DNA of 64,000 nt from Lysinibacillus sphaericus (GTDB lineage Bacteria; Bacillota; Bacilli; Bacillales_A; Planococcaceae). Shown one piece after another: positions 26,253 to 36,938 of the stretch. The stretch lies in the NCBI RefSeq assembly GCF_002982115.1, contig NZ_CP019980.1, positions 1,496,001 to 1,560,000 of the forward strand, read 5' to 3'. The notes beneath the pieces are model-generated. The model was not told the origin of the DNA. It saw only the letters and a list, made by a program, of their open reading frames with translations, and ran no database searches. Both the position numbers and the translations under genes were made by a program. Numbering within the stretch: position 1 is the first letter of the stretch; each line of letters opens with the position of its first letter.

Positions 26253-27025
26253 AGTATCCCGCCTTTTTTACAATAGTTCACAACTTCCGTATAAGGTAAA
26301 TCTCCACCAAAAATAGAAAGTGAGCTACCGATTGTGACATGTAGCTTTCCATTTGAAATGGCTTTGAATTTTTCTAAGTCCTCTAAAGAACGAACGCCAC
26401 CTGCATAGGTTGTTGGAATAGATGTCCAAGCTGCTAAATCTCGCACTAAGCTTTCCTGCATCCCACCTTTTTTTCCTTCAACATCCACTGCATGAATCAA
26501 TAGTTCATCACAAAATTCTTCAATGTAGGAAATGTTTTGTGGGTTGACTTCAAAATCACTAAATTTTGTCCATTTATCTGTGACTACAAACCACTTTCCA
26601 TCACGCATCCGGCAACTTAAATCGATTACAAGATGTTTTTTACCGATTAGCTTAACGAGTTGCTCTAAGCGATTGACGTCGAGTTGTCCATCATGAAAGA
26701 TAAACGATGTCACGATTACATGCGAAGCACCTGCATCTATGTACTTTTTAGCGTTTTCAGTCGTTATGCCACCGCCGACTTGTAATCCTCCTGGGTACGC
26801 TGTTAAGGCTGCTAGTGCGGCTTGTTCATTGCCACTACCAAGCATAATAACATGCCCGCCTACTAATTGATCTTTTGCAAACATGTTGGCATAATAACTA
26901 GGCTCATATTCTGAAATGAAGTTTTCGATAACTTCTTGATCTGCATATCCTAGCGTGCTTCCAACAATTTGTTTTACTTTGCCATCATGTAAATCGATGC
27001 AAGGTCTAAATTCCACTAGCTTCAC
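26249..27025 (-). CDS. HisA-type isomerase of the eukaryotic (HIS6) subfamily
   Basis: TIM-barrel enzyme, 258 residues as taken here, close to yeast HIS6 in length. HIS6/HisA isomerises ProFAR to PRFAR in histidine synthesis. The sequence follows the eukaryotic form: RPCIDLHDGKVKQIVGSTL, SYYA, GGHVIMLG, LQVGGGI, VIVTS, VIDLSCR.DGKW, DELLIHAVDVEGKKGG, TTYAGGVRS and GSSLSIFGG. The start is uncertain. GTG 27025 has GGAAGG only 3 bases away, and GTG 27016 is 12 bases away. The open frame reaches 27097, but a promoter-like TTGACA lies just outside it. There are no other his genes nearby. Confidence 0.88.
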   Translation of the reverse strand: MKLVEFRPCIDLHDGKVKQIVGSTLGYADQEVIENFISEYEPSYYANMFAKDQLVGGHVIMLGSGNEQAALAALTAYPGGLQVGGGITTENAKKYIDAGASHVIVTSFIFHDGQLDVNRLEQLVKLIGKKHLVIDLSCRMRDGKWFVVTDKWTKFSDFEVNPQNISYIEEFCDELLIHAVDVEGKKGGMQESLVRDLAAWTSIPTTYAGGVRSLEDLEKFKAISNGKLHVTIGSSLSIFGGDLPYTEVVNYCKKGGIL

Positions 27026-27209
27026 AATCCTTCCAAACAACAAATTCTTACTGTATATCATAGCATGCTTAGTGTTAAAATAGCCGTAATTCATCATTTG
27101 TCAAAATAATGTTAAAAAATTTGAGGATTTTCTAGATAAAACGATTTTTCTTCATGCGCTGTGGTAAAATAATAGGATTGAAATATACAAGCAAGGAGAC
27201 GAATCGATA

Positions 27210-29654
27210 ATGACAGAAAATCTAGATTTATTTGAACTGAATAAGCTATTTATTCTTGGACGTCCGATTGTCTCTATTTTCCATAATGTTCAAAATATGT
27301 ATTCTATTGTGCGCGTGAAAATTCAAGAAACAAATTTGCAATATGAAGATAAGGAAATTATTGTCGTTGGTTATTTCCCACAATTGCAAATGGACGAACA
27401 ATATCGTTTTACAGGAACGATGAGACAGCATCCAAAATATGGTGTACAATTTCAAGTTGAAACCTTTACAAAAGAAGTGCCCGCAACTGAGCAAGGTATC
27501 GTTCATTATTTATCGAGTGATTTATTTGTTGGTATTGGAAAAAAAACGGCTGAAACAATTGTAGAGAAACTTGGACCCAATACAATCCGTCTTATATTAG
27601 AAGACCCGAATGTCCTTGATGGTGTACCACGACTATCTGCTGAAAAAAAGGAAGTTATTCATCGTACCATTGAGCAAAATCTTGGATTGGAACGGGTTAT
27701 GATTCAGTTAAATGAATGGGGATTTGGCCCGCAGCTCGGTATGAAAATATATCAAACATATCGTACAGAGACGATTGATTTTTTAACTGAAAACCCTTAT
27801 CGACTCATTGAAGATGTGGACGGTGTCGGTTTCTTTCGGGCAGATGAGCTTGGTGCAAAATTAGGTATTACAGGCAATCATCCTGACCGTATTAAGGCGG
27901 CTATTTTACATATTCTAAATACAGCAGCGTTATCGGATGGTCATGTATTTTTAGATGCGGAACATGTATTACCACAAGTGAAAGATATGCTGGAGCAAAG
28001 TCAACGCCAAGAAATACCATACGAAGCAATTTCCAAGGCATGTATCGATTTGCGTGAGGAAAATAAAATCTATGGTGAAGAAACGAGACTATATTTGCCA
28101 TCTCTATATTTTTCGGAGATTGGTATTGCCTCAAAAATAATTGCGCTAACGGAACGCAATAGTCAAGCGAAGCATTTTAGTAAAGATGAAATTCGCAAGG
28201 CAATCGGCGAAACAGAAGCATTGTTAAGTGTCACATATGCAGAAACACAAGCTTTTGCAATTGAACAAGCACTTAATTCAGCTGTCATGATTTTAACAGG
28301 TGGTCCTGGTACAGGAAAAACGACGGTTGTTAGGGGCATTGTTGAAGTATATGCCAAACTTCACGGCCTTGCACTAAATCCAAAGGAATATGCGCAAAAA
28401 GAAGAGCCGTTCCCTATTATTTTATGTGCACCAACAGGTCGTGCAGCTAAACGTCTAGCTGAGTCTACGGAACTACCTGCGATGACCATCCACCGCTTAT
28501 TAGGCTTTACAGGTCAGGAGAAAGAGGAAGAAACGGAGCGAGAGGTTACTGGAAAACTGATCATTGTCGATGAAATGTCCATGGTAGATACATGGCTTGC
28601 CCATCAATTATTAAAATCATTACATGAGGATGTGCAAGTTGTTTTTGTTGGCGATCAAGATCAGCTACCGCCAGTAGGTCCAGGACAAGTGCTCAAAGAT
28701 TTACTTGCTTCGCAACAAATACCGACTGTTGAACTGACAGATGTTTATCGTCAGGCGGAAGGTTCAACCATTATTGAACTCGCCCATCAGATTAAACGTG
28801 GTACAATTCCAAATGATCTAACGATGAAAACATCGGATCGTTCCTTTATTAAAGCTTCTTCAGAGCAAGTGGCAAATGTTGTAACACAAGTTGTGAAAAG
28901 TGCAGTAGCAAAAGGGCAAGAAATCCGAAATATCCAAGTTTTAGCACCGATGTATAAAGGACCAGCCGGAATCGATAACTTAAATAAATTGATTCAAGCG
29001 CTTGTCAATCCGAATGATACTGGTACAAGAAAGGAACTTGTCTTTGGTGATGTAACGTATCGCATAAAGGATAAAGTATTACAGCTTGTAAACCAGCCAG
29101 AAAGCAATGTTTTTAATGGGGATATGGGTGAAGTCATTAGTATTATTAAAGCAAAGGAAACGGTGGAGAAGCAGGATTTACTTGTCGTGTCTTTTGATGG
29201 AATTGAAGTAACTTATCAGCGCAGCGATCTTAATCAATTAACATTGGCTTATTGTTGCTCCATTCATAAATCACAAGGTTCAGAATTTCAAACGGTGATT
29301 ATGCCAGTGGTGCGTGGCTATTCGAAAATGCTACGTCGTAATTTATTATATACTGGTATTACACGTGCGAAAAATTTCTTAATTTTATGTGGTGAACCAG
29401 ATGTGCTAGCTAGCGGTTTACAACGAACAGACGATTTACAACGCTTCACGTCTCTGCGCGCACGACTTAACCCAATGGAAGCATCTAATGAGGTTATATT
29501 AGTGGAGGAGACGCAAACGCAACAAAATGAAGAGAACAATCAACAAGAGGATGCTACGACTGTGCTACAGCTAACGGTCGAAACCTTACCATCCATCCAT
29601 CCAATGATTGGAATGGATGGCATATCTCCATATGATTTTATGGATGAATCATAA
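27210..29654 (+). CDS. recD2: RecD2 family DNA helicase (YrrC)
   Basis: Superfamily 1B 5'-3' helicase of 814 residues that acts in replication-fork and mismatch-repair processes without RecBC. An N-terminal OB-like region and helix-hairpin-helix repeats (residues about 90-250) precede Walker A GGPGTGKTTV (about 364-373), Walker B VDEMSMVD, GDQDQLPPVGPG, and the C-terminal UvrD-like motif YTGITRAK. A Gln/Glu-rich tail is lineage-variable. An SD (aaggag) precedes the ATG. Its place before alaS is as in B. subtilis. Confidence 0.95.
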   Translation: MTENLDLFELNKLFILGRPIVSIFHNVQNMYSIVRVKIQETNLQYEDKEIIVVGYFPQLQMDEQYRFTGTMRQHPKYGVQFQVETFTKEVPATEQGIVHYLSSDLFVGIGKKTAETIVEKLGPNTIRLILEDPNVLDGVPRLSAEKKEVIHRTIEQNLGLERVMIQLNEWGFGPQLGMKIYQTYRTETIDFLTENPYRLIEDVDGVGFFRADELGAKLGITGNHPDRIKAAILHILNTAALSDGHVFLDAEHVLPQVKDMLEQSQRQEIPYEAISKACIDLREENKIYGEETRLYLPSLYFSEIGIASKIIALTERNSQAKHFSKDEIRKAIGETEALLSVTYAETQAFAIEQALNSAVMILTGGPGTGKTTVVRGIVEVYAKLHGLALNPKEYAQKEEPFPIILCAPTGRAAKRLAESTELPAMTIHRLLGFTGQEKEEETEREVTGKLIIVDEMSMVDTWLAHQLLKSLHEDVQVVFVGDQDQLPPVGPGQVLKDLLASQQIPTVELTDVYRQAEGSTIIELAHQIKRGTIPNDLTMKTSDRSFIKASSEQVANVVTQVVKSAVAKGQEIRNIQVLAPMYKGPAGIDNLNKLIQALVNPNDTGTRKELVFGDVTYRIKDKVLQLVNQPESNVFNGDMGEVISIIKAKETVEKQDLLVVSFDGIEVTYQRSDLNQLTLAYCCSIHKSQGSEFQTVIMPVVRGYSKMLRRNLLYTGITRAKNFLILCGEPDVLASGLQRTDDLQRFTSLRARLNPMEASNEVILVEETQTQQNEENNQQEDATTVLQLTVETLPSIHPMIGMDGISPYDFMDES

Positions 29655-29682
29655 GAAAAATTAGTTTTATGAGGTGAAGAAA

Positions 29683-31392
29683 TTGAAACGCATTGTGTAC
29701 TTGCTCCTATTCATGCTGCTATTACCATTCGTGCACAAGGTACATGCCAGTAGTATAGTTATTCAAGTGAATGAGGAAGCAACTGTCTTTGATAATCGTT
29801 CAGGCTCACTTGAACAAGTAGGAACATTATCAGCAGGACAAACATTTGAAGTGACAAAAGATTATGGGCCTAATTGGTGGCAAATTCGTTGGGGAGGTAA
29901 CTACGGTTATGTAGATAAACGATACACGACTGTTGTTCCATCCAAGACATATCAAAATAACGTACCTTCTGTTGTCAAAGTAAAAGATTACATTGTAGCA
30001 ACAAAGGTAACACCTGTTTATGATAATACCGGTAACAAACTAGTGCAATTTGCAACATTATCGGAAGGTGTTCGTTTCCCCTTATATAGTAAAATGGGCA
30101 GTTGGTACGGAATTGCTGTGAACGGACGACTGGGTTTTGTACATAGTAATTTTGTTACAGAAGAAAAAGGGCAGGACACCACTGATCCATCAACAAAGCC
30201 GGTTGAAAAACCTACGCCGACACCACCAACATCACCAACAACCCCGCCAAGTAAACAAAATGGCTATATTGAAGCGTTGGAAAATGCTGTTCTCTATGAT
30301 CTTCGTCGAGAACAACCAATGTCGATTGCGACACTGTTAAAAGGGCAACAGTTAGAAATTGCCAATGTTATAGATGAAATGTATGTTCAAGTCCGGTGGG
30401 GCAAAACGTTCCTTTATGTGGAAAAATCAAAAATAAAATTTGTCAATACGCCGTCTTTTAAAAATAGCGGTAATGATAATGCAGTAAAAAATCAGTATTT
30501 CATCCCAATATCAGGGAATAATGAAATTTACGATCGAACAGCGAAAAAATTACAGCCATTTGCAAAGTTGGATGTAAATCGACGCTACCCCATTTTACGA
30601 AAAGAGCAGAATTGGTATGTTACGACAATAGGTGGACGTGAAGGTTATATTCACAGTTCTAAGGTAGCATTAGATCGTGGCGTACCTGTTATGATGTACC
30701 ATCATTTCTTAAAGGAGAATGAATTAGGACGCTTTAAAAATGTAAGTACAACGATAACAGATACCCAATTTGCTCATGAAATGAAGTATTTGAAAGATAA
30801 AAAATATGAAACGGTTAGTACGGATGATTTAGTGCGCTTTATGCGCAATGAAATTACATTGCCTGCTTATTCCATTGTTTTGACATTTGATGATGGTTTA
30901 TTATCTACAAGAGAATATGCCTATCCAATATTAAAAAATTATGGATTTCAAGCAACTCAATTTTTAATTACGTATCGCAATGAATATTCACCTGCAGAAC
31001 AACTGTTTAATTATAATGATTTACAAGCACTGTCAAAACAAGATATGGATTATATGCAAGATGTCTTTACGTTTGAATCGCACACCTATAATTTACACGA
31101 TATGATTGGAAATAAAGGGAAAATGTTGTTGATTCCTTACCATGAGGTCGTAGAAGATTTAAAGCGCAGTTTAACGTTTATACCGAATGCAAAAGCCTTT
31201 GCCTATCCATTTGGTCAATATAATGCCAATATTATTTATGCGGTGAAAGAAGCTGGGTTTACAATGGCATTTTCAACAAAGCCTGGCTACAACAATCCAT
31301 ATGATGATATCTACCAAATTAAACGCCTTTACAGCGATCAACAAACGAGCTTAGCGCAGTTCAAAAAAATGGTATCACCTTTTGCGCAATAA
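29683..31392 (+). CDS. exported polysaccharide deacetylase with four SH3-like repeats
   Basis: A 569-residue secreted protein. It has a signal peptide (about residues 1-24, ending VHA-SS) and four SH3-like wall-binding repeats, each with a (V/I)YD..G start and a W(Y/W) core. A Pro/Thr-rich linker follows the second repeat. The C-terminal NodB deacetylase domain has VPVMMYHHF, the TFDDG metal motif, FESHTYNLH and a late FAYPFGQYN. It probably removes acetyl groups from peptidoglycan or another N-acetylated glycan at the wall. I start it at TTG 29683, 5 bases after GAGGTGA, instead of the GTG inside that site. Confidence 0.9.
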   Translation: MKRIVYLLLFMLLLPFVHKVHASSIVIQVNEEATVFDNRSGSLEQVGTLSAGQTFEVTKDYGPNWWQIRWGGNYGYVDKRYTTVVPSKTYQNNVPSVVKVKDYIVATKVTPVYDNTGNKLVQFATLSEGVRFPLYSKMGSWYGIAVNGRLGFVHSNFVTEEKGQDTTDPSTKPVEKPTPTPPTSPTTPPSKQNGYIEALENAVLYDLRREQPMSIATLLKGQQLEIANVIDEMYVQVRWGKTFLYVEKSKIKFVNTPSFKNSGNDNAVKNQYFIPISGNNEIYDRTAKKLQPFAKLDVNRRYPILRKEQNWYVTTIGGREGYIHSSKVALDRGVPVMMYHHFLKENELGRFKNVSTTITDTQFAHEMKYLKDKKYETVSTDDLVRFMRNEITLPAYSIVLTFDDGLLSTREYAYPILKNYGFQATQFLITYRNEYSPAEQLFNYNDLQALSKQDMDYMQDVFTFESHTYNLHDMIGNKGKMLLIPYHEVVEDLKRSLTFIPNAKAFAYPFGQYNANIIYAVKEAGFTMAFSTKPGYNNPYDDIYQIKRLYSDQQTSLAQFKKMVSPFAQ

Positions 31393-31446
31393 AAGAGCGT
31401 GGACTGGACTAACTGCTTTTCGACGAAAAACTATATGTACAAAAAA

Positions 31447-31483
31447 CAAACCCGCATCTTCAGGGAAGATGCGGGTTTGTTTT
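31447..31483 (+). terminator. terminator after the deacetylase gene
   Basis: AACCCGCATCTTC / GAAGATGCGGGTT with a three-base loop, followed by T-rich sequence. It lies 55 bases after the stop codon. Confidence 0.9.
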
Positions 31484-31512
31484 GTAGTAGATGTTATTTC
31501 AAAAGGATGGGA

Positions 31513-31701
31513 TTAATGCAAGCCGATTAAGTGATGTTTTACCACTTCATATGCTTGGCAAACATTTTCGTATTGATCTTGTTCTTTTGCAATCATATCA
31601 GAAGCAATAGAGAACAATAAATTTTCTTCATTATGATCTTCCATTTGGTTCATTAAAGCTGCTTCCATTTGAGCTACATAGGAAATAATTTGTGTATTCA
31701 T
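31513..31701 (-). CDS. small hypothetical protein, 62 aa
   Basis: I do not recognise this protein. It is an acidic helical peptide (NTQIISYVAQMEAALMNQMED, then a His/Leu-rich end). It has a good ribosome site on minus (AAAGGAG before the ATG), so it looks like a real gene. It stands alone, convergent with the deacetylase gene. Confidence 0.65.
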   Translation of the reverse strand: MNTQIISYVAQMEAALMNQMEDHNEENLLFSIASDMIAKEQDQYENVCQAYEVVKHHLIGLH

Positions 31702-32051
31702 TTTTATTTTCTCCTTTATTGGACAAATGATGTTTTTCTTTTCTTGATGTCTATATCTTACTCCAGTTAGTCAAAAGAAATCTAGAAAGTTGTACTAATG
31801 AAATGAGGTATTTTGATGAATGTGACACAAAAATGAACTTGTTTGAAAAGTGCTTTTTGAAACCGTTTTTATCTAAAATCACTGATAATTCAAGCTTTAT
31901 CGTCAATTTTGTTGTGTATTATTAAACTAGTACAGTTTGCTGTGAAATAACGATTGATATAGTACAGATAAGTAGTTGTGGAACGAAAAAACGTAAAAGT
32001 TCATATACTACATGGAATGAAAACATAGGTAACTTTTTTAGGGGTGAATGT
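31702..32051. other. 350-base intergenic region without a gene
   Basis: AT-rich spacer between the divergent 62-residue gene and the HpaB-like gene. A weak promoter candidate for the latter (TTGCTG, 15 bases, TATAGT, around 31938-31964) is visible. I see no RNA family motif or strong inverted repeat. Confidence 0.5.
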
Positions 32052-33488
32052 ATGCCAATAATAACAGGCCAGCAGTATATTAAGCGCATCGATGCATTGC
32101 AAACGCATATCTCAATAGATGGCGCAGTCGTTACGGGAAAGGTTTCAGAACATCCAGCATTTAAAGGCGTAATGCAAAGTCAAGCAAAGCTTTTTGATTT
32201 GCAGCATGATGAGTCGTTACATGATAGCTTGACCTATGTATCACCAAAGAGTAATGAACGAGTAGGTATGTCTTTTCTACAAGTGACAAAGGTTGAAGAT
32301 TTAGTAACAAGACGTCAAGCTGCGCGAGAGTGGGCTTTATCTAATCATGGCTTAATGGGAAGAAGTCCTGATTATATGAACACTACTTTAATGGCATTAG
32401 CATCTGCCGCTGAATATTTAAAAGATAAGCCAAATTGCTTTCCAGATCATCTGCTAAATTTTTATGAATATGCACGTGAAAATGATTTGACGATGACACA
32501 TACGTTTATTGAGCCACAAGTAAACCGTCAACGATATCATTATGAAGATGAAGAGGTCATCATTGCGGCTAAAATTGTAGGGAAAACAACTCAAGGACTG
32601 GTAATTAAAGGGGCAAGATTGCTTGCCACACAAGGTGGCATTACAGACGAACTACTTGTTTTATCAACAAATGGCTTTGATAAGGAAAAAGGGTTTGGTT
32701 TTTCCATACCAAGTGATACGAAAGGATTGAAATTTTTATGTAGACAGTCATTTGTCGGAGGGGAATCAACGTTCGATCATCCTTTAAGCGCACGCTTTGA
32801 GGAAATGGATGCGATTGTTGTCTTTGATGATGTCGTGGTACCGTGGGAGCGCGTTTTTTATTATGAAAATAATGAGGTTGCCAATAACTTCATGAATGTG
32901 AGTGGCTTCCAAGCATATACTTTACATCAAGTATTGTCCCGACAAATTGCTAAAACAGAATTTGTTTTAGGTGTTGTCCAATCAATTGTTAATACAATCA
33001 ATATTGGCGAATACCAACATGTACAGCAAAAAGTAGTGGAAATCATTGTAACATTAGAAACGATGAAAGCTTTATTGCTCAAATCCGAACTAGAAGCTAA
33101 AAGAGACGACTTTGGTTATATAAGACCTGACCATCCAACATTACAGGTAGCCATTCAAATTTTCCCTAAAGTCTATCCAACCTTTACAGAAATCATTCAA
33201 TTATTAGGTGCAAGTGGCTTAATGTCAATCCCGAGTGAAAAAGCATTTGGCGCAGATGATGGGGATTTGGAGCATTATTTACAATCATTTAGGGATGGTG
33301 GAGAGGAGCGTGTCAAAAAATTCCGTTTAGCATGGGATTTAACGATGAGTAGTTTTGGCACGAGACAAACGCTATATGAGCGATATTTCTTTGGAGACCC
33401 AGTACGTTTATCGAGCTTACTCTACCAATCGTATAATCGGGAGCCATTTATACAAAGAGTAGAAAATTTCTTAAAAAATAAAGATTAA
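32052..33488 (+). CDS. HpaB-family FADH2-dependent 4-hydroxyphenylacetate 3-monooxygenase-like protein
   Basis: A 478-residue enzyme of the HpaB/4-hydroxybutyryl-CoA dehydratase family, most like B. subtilis YoaI. The N-terminal HpaB domain starts MPIITGQQYIKRIDAL. There follow GRSPDYMN, THTFIEPQVNR, GVVIKGARLLAT-type and DDVVVPWERVF segments. It hydroxylates an aromatic phenol when supplied with reduced flavin, so it needs a reductase partner (HpaC); none is adjacent. It stands as a single gene before the alaS leader. The substrate is not deducible. Confidence 0.88.
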   Translation: MPIITGQQYIKRIDALQTHISIDGAVVTGKVSEHPAFKGVMQSQAKLFDLQHDESLHDSLTYVSPKSNERVGMSFLQVTKVEDLVTRRQAAREWALSNHGLMGRSPDYMNTTLMALASAAEYLKDKPNCFPDHLLNFYEYARENDLTMTHTFIEPQVNRQRYHYEDEEVIIAAKIVGKTTQGLVIKGARLLATQGGITDELLVLSTNGFDKEKGFGFSIPSDTKGLKFLCRQSFVGGESTFDHPLSARFEEMDAIVVFDDVVVPWERVFYYENNEVANNFMNVSGFQAYTLHQVLSRQIAKTEFVLGVVQSIVNTINIGEYQHVQQKVVEIIVTLETMKALLLKSELEAKRDDFGYIRPDHPTLQVAIQIFPKVYPTFTEIIQLLGASGLMSIPSEKAFGADDGDLEHYLQSFRDGGEERVKKFRLAWDLTMSSFGTRQTLYERYFFGDPVRLSSLLYQSYNREPFIQRVENFLKNKD

Positions 33489-33584
33489 GCGCTATTCGAA
33501 ATGTTGTACTTTGGTTAATCTTAGATAGCTAATATATTTTTTAGCTGACTGCCATCATTTCATATCAATATAGAAATGCAATGA

Positions 33585-33613
33585 TTGACAGAAGGCCATA
33601 ATTTTTTTATAAT
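33585..33613 (+). promoter_or_regulatory. sigma-A promoter of the alaS leader
   Basis: Near-ideal: TTGACA at 33585-33590, a 17-base spacer and TATAAT at 33608-33613. Confidence 0.85.
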
Positions 33614-33624
33614 GTGCGTTAGAA

Positions 33625-33866
33625 AATAGAAAAAACGATGATGGAACAAGTACGTATTTGTGCGTGTAGAAGAAAGGGATTTCTAGGCTGAAAAAATCCT
33701 CACGTCAACAAGTGCCGAAAGCTACTCCAGAGTGCAGCTAATCCCTGCCGTTCACTTACGTTACAAGTGCTAAAGAGGTAAGTATACACAATACTTACAA
33801 CTAGGGTGGTACCGCGAGACAATATACAAAGTCCTCGTCCCTTTTTGGGGATGAGGGCTTTTTTAT
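33625..33866 (+). promoter_or_regulatory. T-box leader of alaS
   Basis: tRNA-sensing attenuator. The T-box core AGGGTGGTACCGCG is at 33803-33816, followed by the terminator at 33831-33866. In Stem I, the sequence after the apical stem reads CCGAAAGCTACTCC; GCT at 33721-33723 fits an alanine specifier. Uncharged tRNA-Ala would favour read-through into alaS. The 5' boundary is approximate. Confidence 0.9.
33831..33866 (+). terminator. T-box regulated terminator upstream of alaS
   Basis: GTCCTCGTCCC pairs with GGGGATGAGGGC (one G-T pair), followed by six Ts. Confidence 0.85.
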
Positions 33867-33921
33867 GCGTATAAGCGGCTTCATATCGTAATTTTACACT
33901 ATTAGAGGAGGAACTTTTCAC

Positions 33922-36582
33922 ATGAAAGCAGTAGAAATTCGCCGTATGTATTTAGAATTCTTTAAAGAAAAAGGACATCACCATGAACCATCAGCACCTC
34001 TTGTGCCAATTAATGACCCTTCATTACTTTGGATTAACTCGGGTGTAGCAACATTAAAACCTTATTTTGATGGTCGTATTATTCCTGATAATCCGCGTAT
34101 TACGAATGCACAAAAATCGATTCGTACGAACGATATTGAAAACGTAGGGAAAACAGCACGTCACCATACATTCTTTGAAATGTTAGGTAACTTTTCTATT
34201 GGTGATTACTTCAAAAAAGAAGCAATTCATTACGCTTGGGAATTTTTAACGGATAAAAAGTGGATGGGCTTTGATCCTGAACTTTTATCGATTACCATCC
34301 ACCCAGAAGACCAAGAAGCATATGACGTATGGCATAACGAAATTGGCATTCCAGAAGAACGTTTAATTCGATTAGAAGGGAATTTCTGGGATATCGGGGA
34401 AGGTCCATCTGGTCCAAACTCTGAAATTTTCTACGATCGTGGAGAAGAATATGGTGCAGATGAAAATGATCCAGAAATGTATCCTGGCGGAGAAAACGAA
34501 CGTTATTTAGAAGTTTGGAACTTAGTGTTCTCTCAATTTAACCATAATCCTGATGGTACTTATACACCATTACCAAAGCAAAACATTGATACAGGGATGG
34601 GACTAGAACGTATTGTATCAGTTGTACAAAATGTTCCAACAAACTTTGATACGGATTTATTTATGCCAATCATTGAAAAAATTGAACAATTTGCCAATCG
34701 CAAATACAAGCGTCCTGGTGAAGTCTCGTTAAGTGAAATCTTCGGTTCAGAAGAAGACATTAATACACCATTCAAAGTGATTGCAGACCATATCCGTACT
34801 GTGGCATTTGCTATCGGGGATGGCGCTCTTCCTTCAAATGAAGGTCGTGGTTATGTATTGCGTCGTTTACTACGTCGTGCAGTACGTTACGCTAAACAAA
34901 TTGGTATCGAAAAACCATTTATGTTTGAATTAGTACCAACAGTTGGACAAATTATGGTGGATTTCTACCCAGAAGTTACGGAGAAATGTGAATTTATCCA
35001 ACGTGTGATTAAAAACGAGGAAATTCGTTTCCATGAAACATTAGATGGTGGTCTTGCTATTTTTAATGAAGTTGTAGAAGCACAAAAAGCAGCGGGTCAT
35101 GATTATATTCCTGGAGCAGATGCATTCCGTCTTTACGACACATATGGCTTCCCAATCGAGTTAACAGAAGAATATGCAGAAGAAGTAGGCATGAAAGTGG
35201 ATCATGAAGGATTCGAAGTGTCAATGAATGAACAACGTGAACGTGCGCGTGCAGCTCGTCAAGATGTGGATTCAATGCAAGTACAAAATGAAGTGCTAGC
35301 AAACTTAACCGTTGCAAGTGAATTCGTTGGCTATGATACATTATTAGTAGAAACGGAAGTTGCAGCAATGATTGTCAACGGACAAGTCGCGAAGGTCGCT
35401 TCAGAAGGTCAAGAAGCTTTAGTTGTCTTAGCAAAAACACCGTTTTACGCTGAAATGGGTGGACAGATTGCTGATAGTGGTGTAATTTCCAATGACGGCT
35501 TTACAGCAATCGTTAAGGATGTTCAAAAAGCACCAAATGGACAACCGTTACACACAGTTCTTGTTGAATCAGGTGAAATGCATGTTGAAGATGCAGTAAA
35601 AGCGGTAGTTAATCGCAGTGAACGTAATCTCATCATTAAAAACCATACAGCAACGCACATTATGCAACGTGCGTTAAAAGACGTATTAGGTGACCATGTT
35701 AACCAAGCAGGTTCTTATGTTGGTCCTGATCGATTACGATTCGACTTCTCTCACTTCGGTCAAGTAACTAAAGAAGAGTTACAACAAATTGAACGTATTG
35801 TAAATGAAAAAGTGTGGGAAGATATTGAAGTCGTGATTGAAGAAAAGGCGATTGATGAAGCGAGAGCAATGGGGGCAATGGCATTATTCGGCGAAAAATA
35901 CGGTGATATTGTGCGCGTCGTTTCCATTGGCGATTATTCAATCGAACTTTGTGGTGGTATCCATGTAAAACGTTCTTCTGAAATTGGCTTCTTTAAAATT
36001 GTATCAGAAGGTGGTATTGGCGCAGGAACGCGTCGTATCGAGGCTGTGACTGGAAAAGTGGCATATGAGGCGGTTAAAGAAGAAGAGGCGCTATTAAATG
36101 ATGCAGCAGCATTATTAAAAGCAAATCCGAAAGATATTGTCACTAAAGTTCATGCGCTACAAGCAGACTACAAAGAATTACAACGTGAAAATGAAGGATT
36201 ATCACAAAAAATTGCCAATGCACAAGCAGGTGCTATTGTAGATGCAGCCCAAACATTTGGTGATGTGACAGTACTTTCAACGAAAGTTGAAGCGAAAGAC
36301 AATAACCAACTGCGTCAAATGATGGATGACCTAAAAGGTAAAATGACAAAAGCTGTTGTTGTCCTAGGTGCTATTGATGGCGATAAAGTCATGTTATGTG
36401 CAGGTGTAACGAAAGATTTAGTGGGTGGCAATTACCATGCAGGAAATATTGTGAAAATGGTGGCAGAAGCTTGTGGCGGTAAAGGCGGCGGTCGTCCAGA
36501 TATGGCGATGGCAGGTGCTAAAGATGCTTCAAAACTTGATGAAGCGCTATTTTCTGTGTATGATTACGTTAAATCCATTTAA
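33922..36582 (+). CDS. alaS: alanyl-tRNA synthetase
   Basis: Class II synthetase of 886 residues with an editing domain that clears Ser and Gly mischarged on tRNA-Ala. Landmarks are [34 protein letters not shown], the editing motif [11 protein letters not shown] (residues about 570-580), the zinc cysteine and histidine in [15 protein letters not shown], and the Gly-rich C-terminal [11 protein letters not shown]. ggaggaac precedes the ATG. It heads the conserved alaS-yrzL-ruvX-yrzB run. Confidence 0.98.
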   Translation: MKAVEIRRMYLEFFKEKGHHHEPSAPLVPINDPSLLWINSGVATLKPYFDGRIIPDNPRITNAQKSIRTNDIENVGKTARHHTFFEMLGNFSIGDYFKKEAIHYAWEFLTDKKWMGFDPELLSITIHPEDQEAYDVWHNEIGIPEERLIRLEGNFWDIGEGPSGPNSEIFYDRGEEYGADENDPEMYPGGENERYLEVWNLVFSQFNHNPDGTYTPLPKQNIDTGMGLERIVSVVQNVPTNFDTDLFMPIIEKIEQFANRKYKRPGEVSLSEIFGSEEDINTPFKVIADHIRTVAFAIGDGALPSNEGRGYVLRRLLRRAVRYAKQIGIEKPFMFELVPTVGQIMVDFYPEVTEKCEFIQRVIKNEEIRFHETLDGGLAIFNEVVEAQKAAGHDYIPGADAFRLYDTYGFPIELTEEYAEEVGMKVDHEGFEVSMNEQRERARAARQDVDSMQVQNEVLANLTVASEFVGYDTLLVETEVAAMIVNGQVAKVASEGQEALVVLAKTPFYAEMGGQIADSGVISNDGFTAIVKDVQKAPNGQPLHTVLVESGEMHVEDAVKAVVNRSERNLIIKNHTATHIMQRALKDVLGDHVNQAGSYVGPDRLRFDFSHFGQVTKEELQQIERIVNEKVWEDIEVVIEEKAIDEARAMGAMALFGEKYGDIVRVVSIGDYSIELCGGIHVKRSSEIGFFKIVSEGGIGAGTRRIEAVTGKVAYEAVKEEEALLNDAAALLKANPKDIVTKVHALQADYKELQRENEGLSQKIANAQAGAIVDAAQTFGDVTVLSTKVEAKDNNQLRQMMDDLKGKMTKAVVVLGAIDGDKVMLCAGVTKDLVGGNYHAGNIVKMVAEACGGKGGGRPDMAMAGAKDASKLDEALFSVYDYVKSI

Positions 36583-36669
36583 TTAATACGTCAAATCGGT
36601 TATAATAAAGAGAAATCGGAGATGAGCTTCTTTGCACATCTCCTTATTTCTGAAAGCGAGGTGCTGGTC

Positions 36670-36936
36670 ATGAGTTCATTTGATCAAACGATGAAATTTA
36701 ATTTTCCAGAAGAATCAATGGAACAGGAAGTCAAGCAGGTAATGTTGAAAGTACATTCTTCATTAGAGGAAAAGGGATATAATCCTATCAATCAGATTGT
36801 CGGTTACTTACTTTCTGGTGATCCGGCGTATATTCCTCGCCATCAGGATGCTCGTAATTTAATTCGCAAGCTAGAGCGTGACGAAATTCTAGAAGAGCTT
36901 GTTAAATTTTATATTAAAAAGAATAACGAGGGCTAG
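36670..36936 (+). CDS. yrzL: IreB family regulatory phosphoprotein (YrzL, UPF0297)
   Basis: An 88-residue protein with the family pattern [27 protein letters not shown] and [18 protein letters not shown]. IreB of Enterococcus is a substrate of the Ser/Thr kinase IreK and affects cephalosporin resistance; the Bacillus counterpart is YrzL. ATG 36670 is chosen with gaggtg at 36658-36663. The upstream GTG or ATG extension from 36622 is not family-like. It is followed 2 bases later by ruvX. Confidence 0.92.
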   Translation: MSSFDQTMKFNFPEESMEQEVKQVMLKVHSSLEEKGYNPINQIVGYLLSGDPAYIPRHQDARNLIRKLERDEILEELVKFYIKKNNEG

Positions 36937-36938
36937 AA

